Assembly: GCF_006228125.1 (NCBI RefSeq)
Contig: NZ_VDFY01000187.1
Coordinates: forward strand, 1 to 50,713
DNA length: 50,713 bases
Source: Micromonospora orduensis
GTDB lineage: Bacteria > Actinomycetota > Actinomycetes > Mycobacteriales > Micromonosporaceae
Reading direction: 5' to 3'
The notes beneath the pieces are model-generated. The model saw only the letters and a list, made by a program, of their open reading frames with translations, did no database searches and was not told the DNA's origin. The first letter of the stretch is position 1, and each line of letters begins with the position of its first letter. A program made the translations under genes and the position numbers. This document shows, one piece after another, positions 15,063-24,806 of the stretch.

Positions 15063-16355
15063 GTGCAGAGCATCCGGCGGGTCGCGGTCATCGGGGGCAA
15101 CCGGATCCCCTTCGCCCGTTCGAACTCCCGCTACGCGGACGCGTCCAACACAGACCTGCTCGGTGCCGCGCTGGACGGCCTCATCGCCCGGTACGGGCTG
15201 GCCGGGCAGCGGGTCGGCGAGGTGGTCACCGGCGCCGTGCTCAAGCACTCCCGTGACTTCAACCTCACCCGCGAGGTCGTCCTCGGGTCGCGGCTCGACC
15301 CGCACACCCCGGCGTACGACATCCAGCAGGCCTGCGGCACCGGCCTGGAGGCGACGATCCTGGTCGCCAACAAGATCGCCCTCGGGCAGCTCGACGTGGG
15401 CATCGCCGGCGGCGTCGACACCACCTCCGACGCGCCCCTCGCCGTCAACGAGGACATGCGGCGTACGCTGCTCAAACTCAACTCCGCCCGCACCCTCGGT
15501 GAGCGGCTGAAGATCGCCGCGAAGCTGCGCCCACTCCAGCCGTTCAAGCCGGACATTCCGCGCAACGCCGAGCCACGTACCGGACTGTCCATGGGGGACC
15601 ACGCCGCCCAGACCGCCAGGCGCTGGCAGATCGACAGGCGCTCCCAGGACGAGCTGGCGTTGCGTTCGCACCAGCGGCTCGCCGCCGCGTACGACCGGGG
15701 CTTCTTCGACGACCTCATGACGCCGTACCTGGGACTCACCCGCGATGCGAACCTCCGCCCGGACACCAGCGTGGAGAAGCTCGGCTCGCTCAAGCCGGTC
15801 TTCGGCACCCGCGGCCCGGACGCCGAGCACGCCACCATGACCGCCGGCAACTCGTCGCCGCTCACCGACGGCGCCTCGACGGTGCTGCTGGCCAGCGAGG
15901 AGTGGGCGGCGGCGCACAACCTGCCGGTGCTGGCCTGGTTCAGCTGGTCCGAGACGGCGGCAGTGGACTTCGTGCACGGCGACGAGGGGCTGCTGATGGC
16001 CCCCGCGTACGCGGTGCCCCGGATGCTGGCCCGGGCCGGGCTGACGTTGCAGGACTTCGACTACTACGAGATCCACGAGGCGTTCGCGTCGCAGGTGCTG
16101 GCCACCCTCGCCGCCTGGGAGTCGCCGGAGTTCTGCAAGGACCGGCTCGGCCTGGACGCCCCGCTGGGTGCGATCGACACCGACCGCCTCAACGTCAACG
16201 GCTCGTCGCTGGCCGCCGGCCACCCGTTCGCCGCCACCGGCGGCCGGATCGTGGCCACGCTGGCGAAGTTGCTGGCAGAGAAGGGCAGCGGACGCGGGCT
16301 GATCTCCATCTGCGCCGCAGGTGGCCAGGGCGTGACGGCGATCCTGGAGCGCTGA
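15063..16355 (+). CDS. Acetyl-CoA C-acyltransferase / thiolase (FadA2-like)
   Basis: A 430-residue thiolase. The nucleophile Cys91 lies in QQACGTGLEA, the second-domain His in YYEIHEAFA, NVNGSSLAAGHPFAATGGR provides the glycine-rich end, and ICAAGGQG holds the second catalytic Cys. It would cleave or form 3-oxoacyl-CoA and complete a beta-oxidation-like cycle with the adjacent reductase and hydratase. GTG start with GGAGGAGG about 6 bases upstream. Divergent from fabG across a shared operator, so probably co-regulated. Confidence 0.94.
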   Translation: MQSIRRVAVIGGNRIPFARSNSRYADASNTDLLGAALDGLIARYGLAGQRVGEVVTGAVLKHSRDFNLTREVVLGSRLDPHTPAYDIQQACGTGLEATILVANKIALGQLDVGIAGGVDTTSDAPLAVNEDMRRTLLKLNSARTLGERLKIAAKLRPLQPFKPDIPRNAEPRTGLSMGDHAAQTARRWQIDRRSQDELALRSHQRLAAAYDRGFFDDLMTPYLGLTRDANLRPDTSVEKLGSLKPVFGTRGPDAEHATMTAGNSSPLTDGASTVLLASEEWAAAHNLPVLAWFSWSETAAVDFVHGDEGLLMAPAYAVPRMLARAGLTLQDFDYYEIHEAFASQVLATLAAWESPEFCKDRLGLDAPLGAIDTDRLNVNGSSLAAGHPFAATGGRIVATLAKLLAEKGSGRGLISICAAGGQGVTAILER

Positions 16356-16372
16356 GCAGGGGCTGTGAACGG

Positions 16373-16408
16373 CGACGCCCGCCGGACCTGAGGGTCTGGC
16401 GGGCGTCG
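16373..16408. terminator. Bidirectional terminator hairpin
   Basis: CGACGCCCGCCGGACC, loop TGAG, then GGTCTGGCGGGCGTCG: a 16-bp stem with one mismatch between the convergent thiolase and secreted protein A genes. The same stem recurs at 22352-22388. Confidence 0.85.
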
Positions 16409-16422
16409 GTCGTGGTGAGGGC

Positions 16423-18747
16423 TCAGCCGAGGGTGAACTTCTCCCAGGTGCTGATGGCCGGGCCGTTGGCGATCAGCGGCTTGGAGCCCGCGCCGTCGGC
16501 GCTGACGAACTTGCCGTTGATGGCGGCTCTGAGGCTGATCGTGCCGTCGCTGCTGCGGATGATGTCGAAACGTTCCCAGGTGCTGGCCGTCGGCGCGTTC
16601 GCGATGAGGGGCTTGGAGCCGGCGCCGTCGGCGCTGACGAACTTGTTGTTGACGCGGGCGAGGAGGCCGACCTGGCCGTTGCCGAGCTCCACCACGTCGA
16701 ACCGCTCCCACAGGCTCGCCGTCGGGGCGGAGGCGATCAGCGGCTTGGCGCCGGCGCCGTCGGCGCTGACGTAGCGGCCGTTGACCTTTGCCTTCAGGGC
16801 CGTGTTCGCCTCCGGAGGGTTCACCTGGAGGAACTTCTCCCAGGTGCTGATGGTGGAGCTGCTGGCGCTCATCGCGACGGTGCCGCTGGGGTCAGCGGTG
16901 ATGTACTTCGCCGTGATGGGGGCCTGGAAGCTGATGGTGCTGTCGCTGTTGCGGATCATCGTGAACGCCTCCCGCGTGTCCACGAGAATGCTCGTCGCGG
17001 TCAACGTGGCGTTGTCGAATTCCGAAATGGCGACGTAGCGCCCAACCGCCCGGGAGAAGAGGGCGATCTTGCCGTCGCCCGCGTCCGCCAGGTCGAACTG
17101 CGCGGTCGCGCCCGGTTCGGTCTGGTTCGGCTGGAGGCCGGAACCGGACTCGTAGCTGACGTAGCGGCGGTTGGACAGGGCGCGCAGAGCCAACGTGCCC
17201 GTCTGTTGCAACAGGCTGACCTGCTCGGTACGAGTCGTCGACCGGCCGTCGGTGCCGATGATTTTGATGCTGAGGGTGTAGCGGCCGGGACGCGTGTAGG
17301 TGTGCGAGGCGATCGGGCCCGCCTGGGTGACCACGCTGTTGTCGCCGAAACCGAACTCGTAGGAGGCGATCGGGGCCAGGCCGGGGGTGGACGCGGACGC
17401 GTCCACGGTCACCGACCGCGCCTCCAGGTTGAGGCCGACGTTGAACAGCACCACGGGCGTGCGGATGGTCTCCACGGCACCGCGGTCGGCGTAGGTGACC
17501 GGGCCGGCGCCGGTGTTCGGCACTGTCGGGTCGTCGATTCGCGGCTGGCCGGTGCGGTCGAGGTCCGGATAGCCGGGAGCTGCGGAGTTCGCGGAGTCGT
17601 AGCTGTCCGGGGCCTGTCCGGTCTCCCGGTCGTGCGCGGCCTGACCGGACACCGCTCGGAACCCGGCAAGGCTCGTCGGGGTGTTCCAGGCGTAGATCTG
17701 CGGGGAGTCGTTGTAGTAGTGGTGGGCGTTGTTGTAGTCGACAACCGTCCTGCCGACGGCACCGCCGTAGACGCCGATCTCGACGCCGTCGAGGAACGCC
17801 GGGTCGCAGAAGCCCTGGCTGAAGTAACCATTCACAGCGAGCACGTTGTTCTGGACGGAGACACCGGACGAGGCTCCGTCGACGCGGATGCCGTCGCGGC
17901 AGCGGTCCTTGATGGTGTTGTTGGCGATGGCCGTGCCGGTGGCGCCGTTGTTGTGCACGCCGTGGCCGGCGCCGCCGGTGATCAGGTTGTTGGCCACCAC
18001 GACACCGGCCGCGCCCGGCCCGAGGGCGACGGCCGCATCGGTGAAGCCGTCGACGCGGCCACCCACGTACGAGTTGCCCGGCCCGTCGATCCGGACGCCG
18101 ACGGTGTGGTCGGCGAGGGTGTAGTTGGCATTGCCCTGCACGGTCGTGCCCACGATGTCCACGTCGCTGCTCGCCGCGTCCACGGTGACGGCCGCGGTGG
18201 AGGTCAACCCAGTGACTGTCGTCTTCGACACGCTCGAACCGGTGACACCGGCGAACCGGATCACCGGGGAGGTCGCGGGTCTGTTCAGACCGTAGCCGCC
18301 CTCGCGGATGGTGACGCCCGACGAGTTGCGGGCGTCCACGGCTGGCACGTCGCCCGACCCGAAGACGCGGATGTTCTGCAACACCACGTCGTGCTGGCCG
18401 TCGATGACGAAACCGGCCGACGCGCCGGACAGGGTGGCGGAGCTGGAGCTGGAACTGAACACGATCGGCTGTTGCGGGGTGCCGGACGAGGTGACGCTGA
18501 CCCGCTCCATGTAGACACCGCCGCCGATGTCGACAGTCTGCCCGCCGGTGACGATCGCGGCGGCGGCCCCGATCGAACAGAACGGTTGCGCCAGGGTGCC
18601 CGGGTACTGGTCGGAGCAGTTGGCGGAAGGATTCTGCCGGACGTACAGCGTCGTCGGTGTGTCGGCCTGGGCGGGCACTGTGGTGCCCATCAACGCGCCG
18701 CCGGTCAGGACTGTGGTCACGAGACCGGAGAAGAGGGATTTACGCAT
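16423..18747 (-). CDS. Secreted beta-helix / PKD / fascin-like repeat protein A
   Basis: A 774-residue predicted secreted protein. Signal peptide at residues 1-30 (MRKSLFSGLVTTVL, cleavage after AQA). Then TTLYVRQNPSANCSD and FCSIGAAA, a start seen in parallel beta-helix polysaccharide-binding or -cleaving proteins. Many N-N-x-I turns follow (VVANNLITGGAGHGVHNNG, AIANNTIKDRC). A PKD-like domain comes next (SYEFGFGDNSVV, ASHTYTRPGRYTLSI, about 450-520), then six repeats of about 45-50 residues containing GRYVSADGAGAKPLIA and WERFDV, likely two fascin-like beta-trefoils. The ATG directly precedes the signal peptide; an upstream in-frame start would add 35 unlikely residues. Paralogue of 22405-24717 and divergent from a GT2 gene. 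Substrate unknown; extracellular glycan binding is likely. Confidence 0.85.
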   Translation of the reverse strand: MRKSLFSGLVTTVLTGGALMGTTVPAQADTPTTLYVRQNPSANCSDQYPGTLAQPFCSIGAAAAIVTGGQTVDIGGGVYMERVSVTSSGTPQQPIVFSSSSSSATLSGASAGFVIDGQHDVVLQNIRVFGSGDVPAVDARNSSGVTIREGGYGLNRPATSPVIRFAGVTGSSVSKTTVTGLTSTAAVTVDAASSDVDIVGTTVQGNANYTLADHTVGVRIDGPGNSYVGGRVDGFTDAAVALGPGAAGVVVANNLITGGAGHGVHNNGATGTAIANNTIKDRCRDGIRVDGASSGVSVQNNVLAVNGYFSQGFCDPAFLDGVEIGVYGGAVGRTVVDYNNAHHYYNDSPQIYAWNTPTSLAGFRAVSGQAAHDRETGQAPDSYDSANSAAPGYPDLDRTGQPRIDDPTVPNTGAGPVTYADRGAVETIRTPVVLFNVGLNLEARSVTVDASASTPGLAPIASYEFGFGDNSVVTQAGPIASHTYTRPGRYTLSIKIIGTDGRSTTRTEQVSLLQQTGTLALRALSNRRYVSYESGSGLQPNQTEPGATAQFDLADAGDGKIALFSRAVGRYVAISEFDNATLTATSILVDTREAFTMIRNSDSTISFQAPITAKYITADPSGTVAMSASSSTISTWEKFLQVNPPEANTALKAKVNGRYVSADGAGAKPLIASAPTASLWERFDVVELGNGQVGLLARVNNKFVSADGAGSKPLIANAPTASTWERFDIIRSSDGTISLRAAINGKFVSADGAGSKPLIANGPAISTWEKFTLG
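16435..16800 (-). repeat. Tandem fascin-like repeat units in gene A
   Basis: Three near-identical stretches of about 120 bases encode GK/RFVSADGAGSKPLIAN-type repeats with WERF or WEKF ends. Similar units are at 22425-22780 in paralogue B. The high identity between neighbouring units suggests recent duplication or gene conversion. Confidence 0.75.
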
Positions 18748-18834
18748 GCTGGCCCCGAAGAAAAAAGGAGGACCCGGCGACGCCGGAATCAGATGAGGCC
18801 GATCCTGCACCACGCGAGATCGAGGCGCTGACCG

Positions 18835-18851
18835 GGGCGACAAAACGGCCA
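18835..18851 (-). promoter_or_regulatory. Conserved upstream element of gene A
   Basis: GGGCGACAAAACGGCCA occurs 88 bases before the gene A start and, identically, 90 bases before the paralogue B start (24807-24823). The rest of the 285-base divergent gap (18748-19032) contains a hairpin (CCGGCGTCGCCGG type, about 18775-18787) and no gene that I can see. Confidence 0.6.
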
Positions 18852-19032
18852 CCGGGGCCGTTCCGGCCGGCGGCCCGACCGGACGAGGAAATCGGGGGGA
18901 GTACGCAGGTCGACGTTCACGTCCTGTTCAACGGGTGGCCGACCGCTCGTGAGGTTGCCGGGTAACGGTGACCGTCCGCACCCCCGAACGAGGTGCGTTC
19001 GATGCCACATGCGTCCGGAACGGGGCCGGTAA

Positions 19033-20010
19033 GTGTTGGTGCTGTCTGTCGTCATTCCGATGTACAACGAGGCCGCGGTCATCCCGGCCCTGATCGCCCG
19101 GCTGCGGCCGGTGCTCGACGCGCTCGACGTCGACTACGAGGTGGTGGCCGTCGACGACGGCAGCCGGGACGACACCGTCGCGGTGCTGCTCACCCATGCG
19201 CGGAGCTGGCCGCAACTGCGCCTGGTCCAGTTGCGGCGCAACAGCGGCCACCAGGCGGCGTTGACCGCCGGGCTGTACCGCGCCCGAGGTCAGTGGGTGG
19301 TCAGCCTGGACGCCGATCTCCAGGACCCGCCGGAGACGGTCGCCGAGATGCTGCGGGTGGCCCGTGCGCAGGGCGTCGACGTCGTGTACGGCGTACGCGC
19401 GGACCGCAGCTCCGACACCGTGTTCAAGCGGCGCACCGCGCAGCTCTACTACCGGCTGATGCGTCGGCTCGTCGGCGCCGAGGTGCCCGCCCAGGCCGGC
19501 GACTTCCGACTGGTCAGCCGGGAGGTGATCGAGACACTGCGTCAGCTTCCCGAACGCACCCCGGTCTACCGGCTGCTGGTGCCCGCGCTCGGGTTCGCCA
19601 GCGCGGAGGTGCGCTACGTCCGGGAGACACGGGCGGCGGGCGAGACGAAGTACCCACTGCCGCGGATGATCGCGCTCGCCTGGGACAGCGTCGCCAACTT
19701 CTCCGCCGCTCCGCTGCGCCTCGCCACCTGGCTCGGCGCGATCAGCTTCCTGGCCTGTCTCGGCCTCATCGGGTTCGGCATCGTCGCGTACCTGCGCGGT
19801 CTGACCATCCCGGGCTGGACGTCGACGTTCGTCGCGGTCCTGCTCCTCGGTGGCGTGCAGCTGGTCTGCCTCGGTCTGCTCGGCGAGTACGTCGGGCGGA
19901 TCTACGCGACCGTGCAGGGCCGACCGACGTACCACGTCGGCGCCGACTCGGCGGAGACCGAGTTGGCCTCCCCGATCGCCGTCACACCTGTGGGCAGCGT
20001 CCGTGGCTGA
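19033..20010 (+). CDS. Family 2 glycosyltransferase, DPM1/GtrB-like, with two C-terminal membrane helices
   Basis: A 325-residue polyprenyl-phosphate sugar transferase type. GT-A core: LSVVIPMYNEAAVIPAL, VVAVDDGSRDDT, SLDADLQDPPE (DxD) and GDFRLVSREVIETLRQLPER. This is followed by two hydrophobic helices near residues 230-300. Such enzymes make polyprenyl-phosphate mannose or glucose on the cytoplasmic face for GT-C enzymes outside. The GTG at 19033 is the first plausible start before the conserved VVIP strand. It overlaps the next membrane-protein gene by 8 bases, so the pair acts together. Confidence 0.9.
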   Translation: MLVLSVVIPMYNEAAVIPALIARLRPVLDALDVDYEVVAVDDGSRDDTVAVLLTHARSWPQLRLVQLRRNSGHQAALTAGLYRARGQWVVSLDADLQDPPETVAEMLRVARAQGVDVVYGVRADRSSDTVFKRRTAQLYYRLMRRLVGAEVPAQAGDFRLVSREVIETLRQLPERTPVYRLLVPALGFASAEVRYVRETRAAGETKYPLPRMIALAWDSVANFSAAPLRLATWLGAISFLACLGLIGFGIVAYLRGLTIPGWTSTFVAVLLLGGVQLVCLGLLGEYVGRIYATVQGRPTYHVGADSAETELASPIAVTPVGSVRG

Positions 20011-22348
20011 CTCGCTCGCGCTGGTGGAACCGGCCGCGCCCGCCCCCGCGCCGCAGCCCGACCGCCGGACTGCCCGGTCCATCGGTTCCGCTGTGGCCGC
20101 CGTCCTGCCGTGGGCTGTCCTGCTCGCCGCGCTGCCGGCCGCCTGGTGGTACACCGACGTGCCCGCCGGCGACGTGCTCCGCTACGCGGCGTACTGGTCG
20201 TTGGCCCTGCTGCTGCCCGGCACGTTGGTGCACCGGGCGGTACGCGGTGGCCGGGGCAACCTGCCCGAGGACCTGGGCTACGGCGCGGCGACCGGCCTTC
20301 TTCTCGAACTCGGCGCCTGGATCGTCGCCGCCGCCACCGGCCAGCAGCACCTGCTGCGGTGGTGGCCGGTACCCCTGGTGCTGGCCTTCGCCGTCGTTCC
20401 ACGGCTGCGCAGGAACTGGCGGGTCGGGCCCCGCCGGCCGCTCCCGCTCGCCTGGCACTGGTCGATGGCCGCGGTGCTGCTGCTGGTGCTGCTCTGGGCC
20501 GTCGCGCAGTGGCGCCTGGTGCCGCTGCCGCCGGTGAACCACACGTACTACCAGGATCTGCTGTACCACCTGTCGCTGGTGCAGGAGCTGACCCGGGATC
20601 TGCCGTTCCAACTGCCGCAGATGGCCGGTGAACCGCTGCGCTACCACTACCTGTCCGACGCGCACATGGCCGCCGGCAGCATGATCACCGGCATCCCGCC
20701 CGCGACGGTCCTGCTCCGGCTGTGGCTGGCGCCGGTCGCCATCATCACCGTGCTGGTCACCGCCGGGCTGGCCCGGGATCTCTCCGGACGCGGGTGGGCG
20801 GGACCGCTGGCGGGCGCGGCGGCGGGTCTCGGTATGCCGGTGGCCGTCAACTCGGCCATCGCGGACGGCGCCTTCGCCTTCTCCTTCTCCAGCCCGTCCC
20901 AGACGTACGTCCTGCCGCTGCTCGTGCTGCTCGGCGGCATCTGCGTCGACGCCGTACGCGGACGACCGCTGGGTGTCGCCTGGGCGCTGCTGCCCGCCCT
21001 CGGGCTGGCCTGCGCCGGATCCAAGTCCAGCGCGCTGCCGCCGCTGATCGCCGGCGTCGGCGTCGCCCTCCTCGCCACCTGGTGGCAGCGACGGCGGGTG
21101 CCCTGGCCGGTGCTCGCCACGCTGCTGTGTCTCGTGGCGCCGATGGGCGTCGGCTACCTGCTCTTCGCCGGCGGCGGAGCGGGCACCCTGAGCCCGCAGG
21201 CGTTCGCGTTCCTGCACGCCATGCCGCAGTACCGGGAGACCATCGGCGCCGGAGCCGGGGTGCGCGGCGGTGGGCTGCTGCCGTTCGGTCTCGCCCGGGC
21301 GGGGGCCGCCGGATGGCTGCTGACCTTCGCCCTGCTCGGTTGGTGGCTGCTGGTGCAGCTGCCCCGGCTGATCGGCATGCTGATCCTCACCGGGCCGCGT
21401 CGCGCCGATCCGGCGCCCTGGCTGCTCTCCGGCGCGATTCTGGCCGGTGCGGGAGGCATCTGGACGCTGCACCATCCCTCGCTGAGCCAGGTCTACTTCT
21501 GGCTGGACGTGCTCCCGTTCGGCGCTGTGCTGAGCGTGTGGCTGCTCACCCTGGTCCGGCCGTCCTGGCCGGTGGCGGTGTGCGCCGCGCTGCTCGGCGT
21601 GGCGTCGTACCTCGTCGTACCCCTGATGGCCCGGCCGGCCGCGACCATGGCCGGCTGGGCGGGCGTCCTCGGGCGGTCGTACCTGCGGCTCGCGGTCCTT
21701 CTGCTGCTGGCCGCGCTGATCGCGGTCGGCGTGCACGCTCTGCTGGGTCGCCGTCGTCCGGACGGCGGTGGGCGGCGACGCCTCGTGGCCGTGGCGCTGG
21801 CCGGCATCACGGCGGCGCTGCTGAGCGCGAGCGTCGCGCGGGGCGTCGACGGCGCTGTCCGGTACGTCCAGGTCGCGCCGGGTCGACCCGCGTCGGTCGC
21901 GCTGCCGTCCACCGTGACGGCAGCGGAGATGCGGGCGGCGCTCTGGCTCGACGAGCACTCCGCGGACGACGACGTGGTGGCCACGAACGTGCACTGTCGG
22001 CCGGTACCGACCACCGCGCACTGCGACGCCCGCGCCTACTGGGTGACCGGGCTGGGCGGGCACCGGACGGTGATCGAGAGCTGGGGATACACGGATGCCG
22101 CCCTCGCCGCGAACGGTCGTCGGGGCCTCGGCTACGTACGGCAGGACCCGCCCGACCCGGACCGGTTCGCGTTGAACGAGCGGATCTTCCGCTCGCCGAC
22201 GGCGGCCGACCTGGACCGGTTGCGCGCCGAGTACCGGGTCCGTTGGCTGTTCGCCGACACGCGGGCCGGTGCGGTGTCGCCCGAACTGGCCGGGCTGGCT
22301 CACGTGCGTCTCGTCTCCGGCAGCGTCATCGTCTACGAGCTGCGCTGA
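20003..22348 (+). CDS. Large GT-C-like polytopic membrane protein
   Basis: A 781-residue protein with about 12-14 hydrophobic helices and a soluble C-terminal part (about 630-781: MRAALWLDEHSADDDVVATNVHC, ending VRLVSGSVIVYELR). The loop PLPPVNHTYYQDLLYHLSLVQEL followed by LRYHYLSDAH is rich in acidic and His residues, like the extracytoplasmic active-site loop of GT-C transferases that use lipid-linked sugars. The GTG at 20003 lies inside the end of the GT2 gene. Together they suggest a pathway loading a lipid-linked sugar and transferring it outside; secreted proteins A and B on either side are possible acceptors or binders. No exact family is recognised. Confidence 0.75.
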   Translation: MADSLALVEPAAPAPAPQPDRRTARSIGSAVAAVLPWAVLLAALPAAWWYTDVPAGDVLRYAAYWSLALLLPGTLVHRAVRGGRGNLPEDLGYGAATGLLLELGAWIVAAATGQQHLLRWWPVPLVLAFAVVPRLRRNWRVGPRRPLPLAWHWSMAAVLLLVLLWAVAQWRLVPLPPVNHTYYQDLLYHLSLVQELTRDLPFQLPQMAGEPLRYHYLSDAHMAAGSMITGIPPATVLLRLWLAPVAIITVLVTAGLARDLSGRGWAGPLAGAAAGLGMPVAVNSAIADGAFAFSFSSPSQTYVLPLLVLLGGICVDAVRGRPLGVAWALLPALGLACAGSKSSALPPLIAGVGVALLATWWQRRRVPWPVLATLLCLVAPMGVGYLLFAGGGAGTLSPQAFAFLHAMPQYRETIGAGAGVRGGGLLPFGLARAGAAGWLLTFALLGWWLLVQLPRLIGMLILTGPRRADPAPWLLSGAILAGAGGIWTLHHPSLSQVYFWLDVLPFGAVLSVWLLTLVRPSWPVAVCAALLGVASYLVVPLMARPAATMAGWAGVLGRSYLRLAVLLLLAALIAVGVHALLGRRRPDGGGRRRLVAVALAGITAALLSASVARGVDGAVRYVQVAPGRPASVALPSTVTAAEMRAALWLDEHSADDDVVATNVHCRPVPTTAHCDARAYWVTGLGGHRTVIESWGYTDAALAANGRRGLGYVRQDPPDPDRFALNERIFRSPTAADLDRLRAEYRVRWLFADTRAGAVSPELAGLAHVRLVSGSVIVYELR

Positions 22349-22351
22349 CGG

Positions 22352-22388
22352 CGACGCCCGCCGGACCGGGGAGGTCTGGCGGGCGTCG
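22352..22388. terminator. Bidirectional terminator hairpin, copy of 16373-16408
   Basis: CGACGCCCGCCGGACC, loop GGGGA, then GGTCTGGCGGGCGTCG. Both arms are identical to the hairpin at 16373-16408. It separates the convergent GT-C-like and protein B genes. Confidence 0.85.
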
Positions 22389-22404
22389 CGCGTGTGGTAA
22401 CGGC

Positions 22405-24717
22405 TCAGCCGAGGGTGAACTTCTCCCAGAGGCTGACCGCGGGGCCGTTGGCGATCAACGGCTTGCTGCCCGCGCCGTCGGCGCTGGCGTACTTGTTGTT
22501 GACGGCGGCCCTGAAGCTCACCGTGCCGTCACTGTTGTGGATCATGGTGAACTGCTCCCACAGGCTGACCGTGGGGCGGGTCGCGATCAGCGGCTTGCTG
22601 CCGGCGCCGTCGGCCGTGACGAAGCGCCTGTTGGCGCGGGCGAGGAGGGCGACCTGCCCGTTGCCGAGGTCGACGATGTCGAACCGCTCCCACGTGCTGG
22701 CGGTCGTCTGGCTCGCGATCAGCGGCTTCACGCCGGCGGCGTCGGCCATCACGAACCGGCCGTTCACGCTGGCCTTCAGCGACCTGTTCGCGTCGGCGAC
22801 CGGGACCTGGTGGAACTTCTCCCAGGTGCTGATCGCCGGACTGCTCGCCGACACCGTGAAGGAGCCGCTGGGGTCGGCGGTGACGTACAGACCGTTGTTC
22901 GCCTTGAGGCTGATGGTGCCGTCGGTGTTCCGCACGACTGTGAACTTCTCCGTCGGGCCGACGACCTGGCTCTCGGCGTCCAGGTTCTCGTTGGCCGACT
23001 GCGTGACGTAGCGGCCGTTGGCCCGTGCGACGAGGGCGACCTGGCCGTTGCCGGCGTCCGCCAGGTCGTACTGCGCGGCGGCGGTCAAGCCGACCTGGTC
23101 CGGTCGCATGGGCACGGCACCGACGTAGCGGAGGTTGGACAGCGCGAGCAGACCCACGCTTGCGGTCCGCCGCAGCACGCTCACCTGCTCGGTGCTGCTG
23201 CCCTGCATCTCGTCCTCGCCGCGGGCGGTGACGGTGACGTCGTACGTTCCCGGGGTGGCGTACCAGTGCGTTGCGGTCGGGGCGGCCTGGGTGACGACGT
23301 TTGTGCCGTCGCCGAAGTTGAACACGTACTCCCGGATCGGGACGAAGCCCGGCGTGGAGGAGGAGGCATCAACGGTGACCGCGCTTGCACTCGGGCCCAA
23401 CGCGACGTCGAAGGACGCGGTCGGGGACTTGACGGTCTCGATGATGCCCCGGTCGGCGTACGTGACCGGGCCCGATCCGGTGTTCGTCACGGCCGGGTCG
23501 TCACGGCGCGATTGGTTCTGGCTGTCGAGCTCCGGGAAGCCGGGTGCCGCCGAGTTCGCCGAGTCGATCCGGTCACTGGCGTTCGCCGTGTCCCGGTCGT
23601 GCGCGGCCTGGCCGGACGCGGTGCGGAACTGGGCCAGGCCCATGACGGTCCCGTTCCAGGAGTAGTTCGTCGAGGACGGGGACATGCTGTGGTACGTGTT
23701 GTTGTAGTCGACCACGGTGCCGGTCAGGGACTGGTCGTAGACGCCGATCTCGACCCCGCCGGTGAGCTGGGGGTCGCAGAAGCTCTGGCGGGACTGACCG
23801 TTGTTGCTGAACGTGTTGTTCTGCACGGAGACACCGGACGACGCTCCGTCGATCCGGACACCGTCGACGCAGCGGTCCTTGATGGAGTTGTTGGTGATCG
23901 CCGTGTTGGCGGCCCCGCGGTTGTGGATGCCGTGACCGGCCCCGCCCCTGATGTCGTTGTTTGCCAGCACGGTGCCGGAGGCGCCCGGTCCGATCTCGAT
24001 GGCGGCGCCGGTGAAGCCGCCGACGACGCTGTCGAGGACGCTGTTGCGAGCCCCCTCGACCCGGATGCCCGAGCTGTGGTCGGCGCTGTCGTACTGCGAT
24101 CCAGTGAGCAGTGTCGCGCGCTCGAGGGTCACGTCGGTGGACGTGGCGTCCACAGTGATTCCGTTGGTGAGCGCCGTCCCGGTGCCACGGATGTCCCGCA
24201 GACTGGCCATCGTTACTCCGGTGACCCGCACGGCGGGGGCCGTCGCGGCGCTGGCCATCGTGTAGACGCCGCCCGCGACCTCGATGTTCGAGGAGTTGCG
24301 GAGGTCCAGGGCGGGGATGTCGAGCCCCGTCCCGGTGACCTTGAAATCCTGGAGGCCGATGTCGTGCTGGCCGTCGATGACCAGGCCGGCGGTCGGCCCG
24401 ACGAGCCTGACCGCACTGCCGTTGGCGATGAAACCGATCGGAGCGTCGGGGGTGCCGGAGCGGGTGAAGGTGACACGCTCGGCATAGTCCCCGTCGTAGA
24501 CGCGGACGGTCTGGCCGGTGGTGACCACGGAGGTGGCGGCGCCGATCGTGCAGAACGGCTCCGTCGCGGAGCCGGGCCCCTGGTCGGAACAGTTGGCGGC
24601 GGCCTTCTTGACGTAGAGGGTCGTGGGTTCGTCGGCCTGGGCGGGTGCGCCGGTGGCCAGCAGGGTGCCGCCGGTCACCGCGATCGCGGTGAGGCCGGCG
24701 AGGGATCTTCTACGCAT
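22405..24717 (-). CDS. Secreted beta-helix / PKD / fascin-like repeat protein B
   Basis: A 770-residue paralogue of protein A with the same order. Signal peptide (MRRRSLAGLTAIAVTG, cleavage after AQA); TTLYVKKAAANCSDQ and FCTIGAAT; beta-helix with VLANNDIRGGAGHGIHNRG and AITNNSIKDRC; a short carbohydrate-lyase-like stretch VEIGVYDQSLTGTVVDYNNTYH; a PKD-like domain (REYVFNFGDGTNVV, THWYATPGTYDVTV). Six fascin-like repeats close the protein, ending YASADGAGSKPLIANGPAVSLWEKFTLG. The shared duplicated flanks (upstream element and terminator) show that the unit was copied with its control regions. Role unknown; extracellular glycan recognition is an inference. Confidence 0.85.
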   Translation of the reverse strand: MRRRSLAGLTAIAVTGGTLLATGAPAQADEPTTLYVKKAAANCSDQGPGSATEPFCTIGAATSVVTTGQTVRVYDGDYAERVTFTRSGTPDAPIGFIANGSAVRLVGPTAGLVIDGQHDIGLQDFKVTGTGLDIPALDLRNSSNIEVAGGVYTMASAATAPAVRVTGVTMASLRDIRGTGTALTNGITVDATSTDVTLERATLLTGSQYDSADHSSGIRVEGARNSVLDSVVGGFTGAAIEIGPGASGTVLANNDIRGGAGHGIHNRGAANTAITNNSIKDRCVDGVRIDGASSGVSVQNNTFSNNGQSRQSFCDPQLTGGVEIGVYDQSLTGTVVDYNNTYHSMSPSSTNYSWNGTVMGLAQFRTASGQAAHDRDTANASDRIDSANSAAPGFPELDSQNQSRRDDPAVTNTGSGPVTYADRGIIETVKSPTASFDVALGPSASAVTVDASSSTPGFVPIREYVFNFGDGTNVVTQAAPTATHWYATPGTYDVTVTARGEDEMQGSSTEQVSVLRRTASVGLLALSNLRYVGAVPMRPDQVGLTAAAQYDLADAGNGQVALVARANGRYVTQSANENLDAESQVVGPTEKFTVVRNTDGTISLKANNGLYVTADPSGSFTVSASSPAISTWEKFHQVPVADANRSLKASVNGRFVMADAAGVKPLIASQTTASTWERFDIVDLGNGQVALLARANRRFVTADGAGSKPLIATRPTVSLWEQFTMIHNSDGTVSFRAAVNNKYASADGAGSKPLIANGPAVSLWEKFTLG

Positions 24718-24806
24718 GCATGCCCTCTGTCGGGAAGGTGGATTCGGCTTCGCCGGAGATCAGATGGAGACCATGATCCGATACCGGCTGGTGCCGCAAC
24801 GCCCCC

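Noticed and set aside
13867..15510. 547-codon + strand frame over fabG
   Set aside because: Antisense shadow; fabG has complete SDR motifs on the other strand.
19982..22303. 773-codon open frame on the - strand opposite the GT-C-like gene
   Set aside because: Low-complexity His/Gln/Arg/Gly composition; antisense shadow of a membrane protein gene with clear helices.
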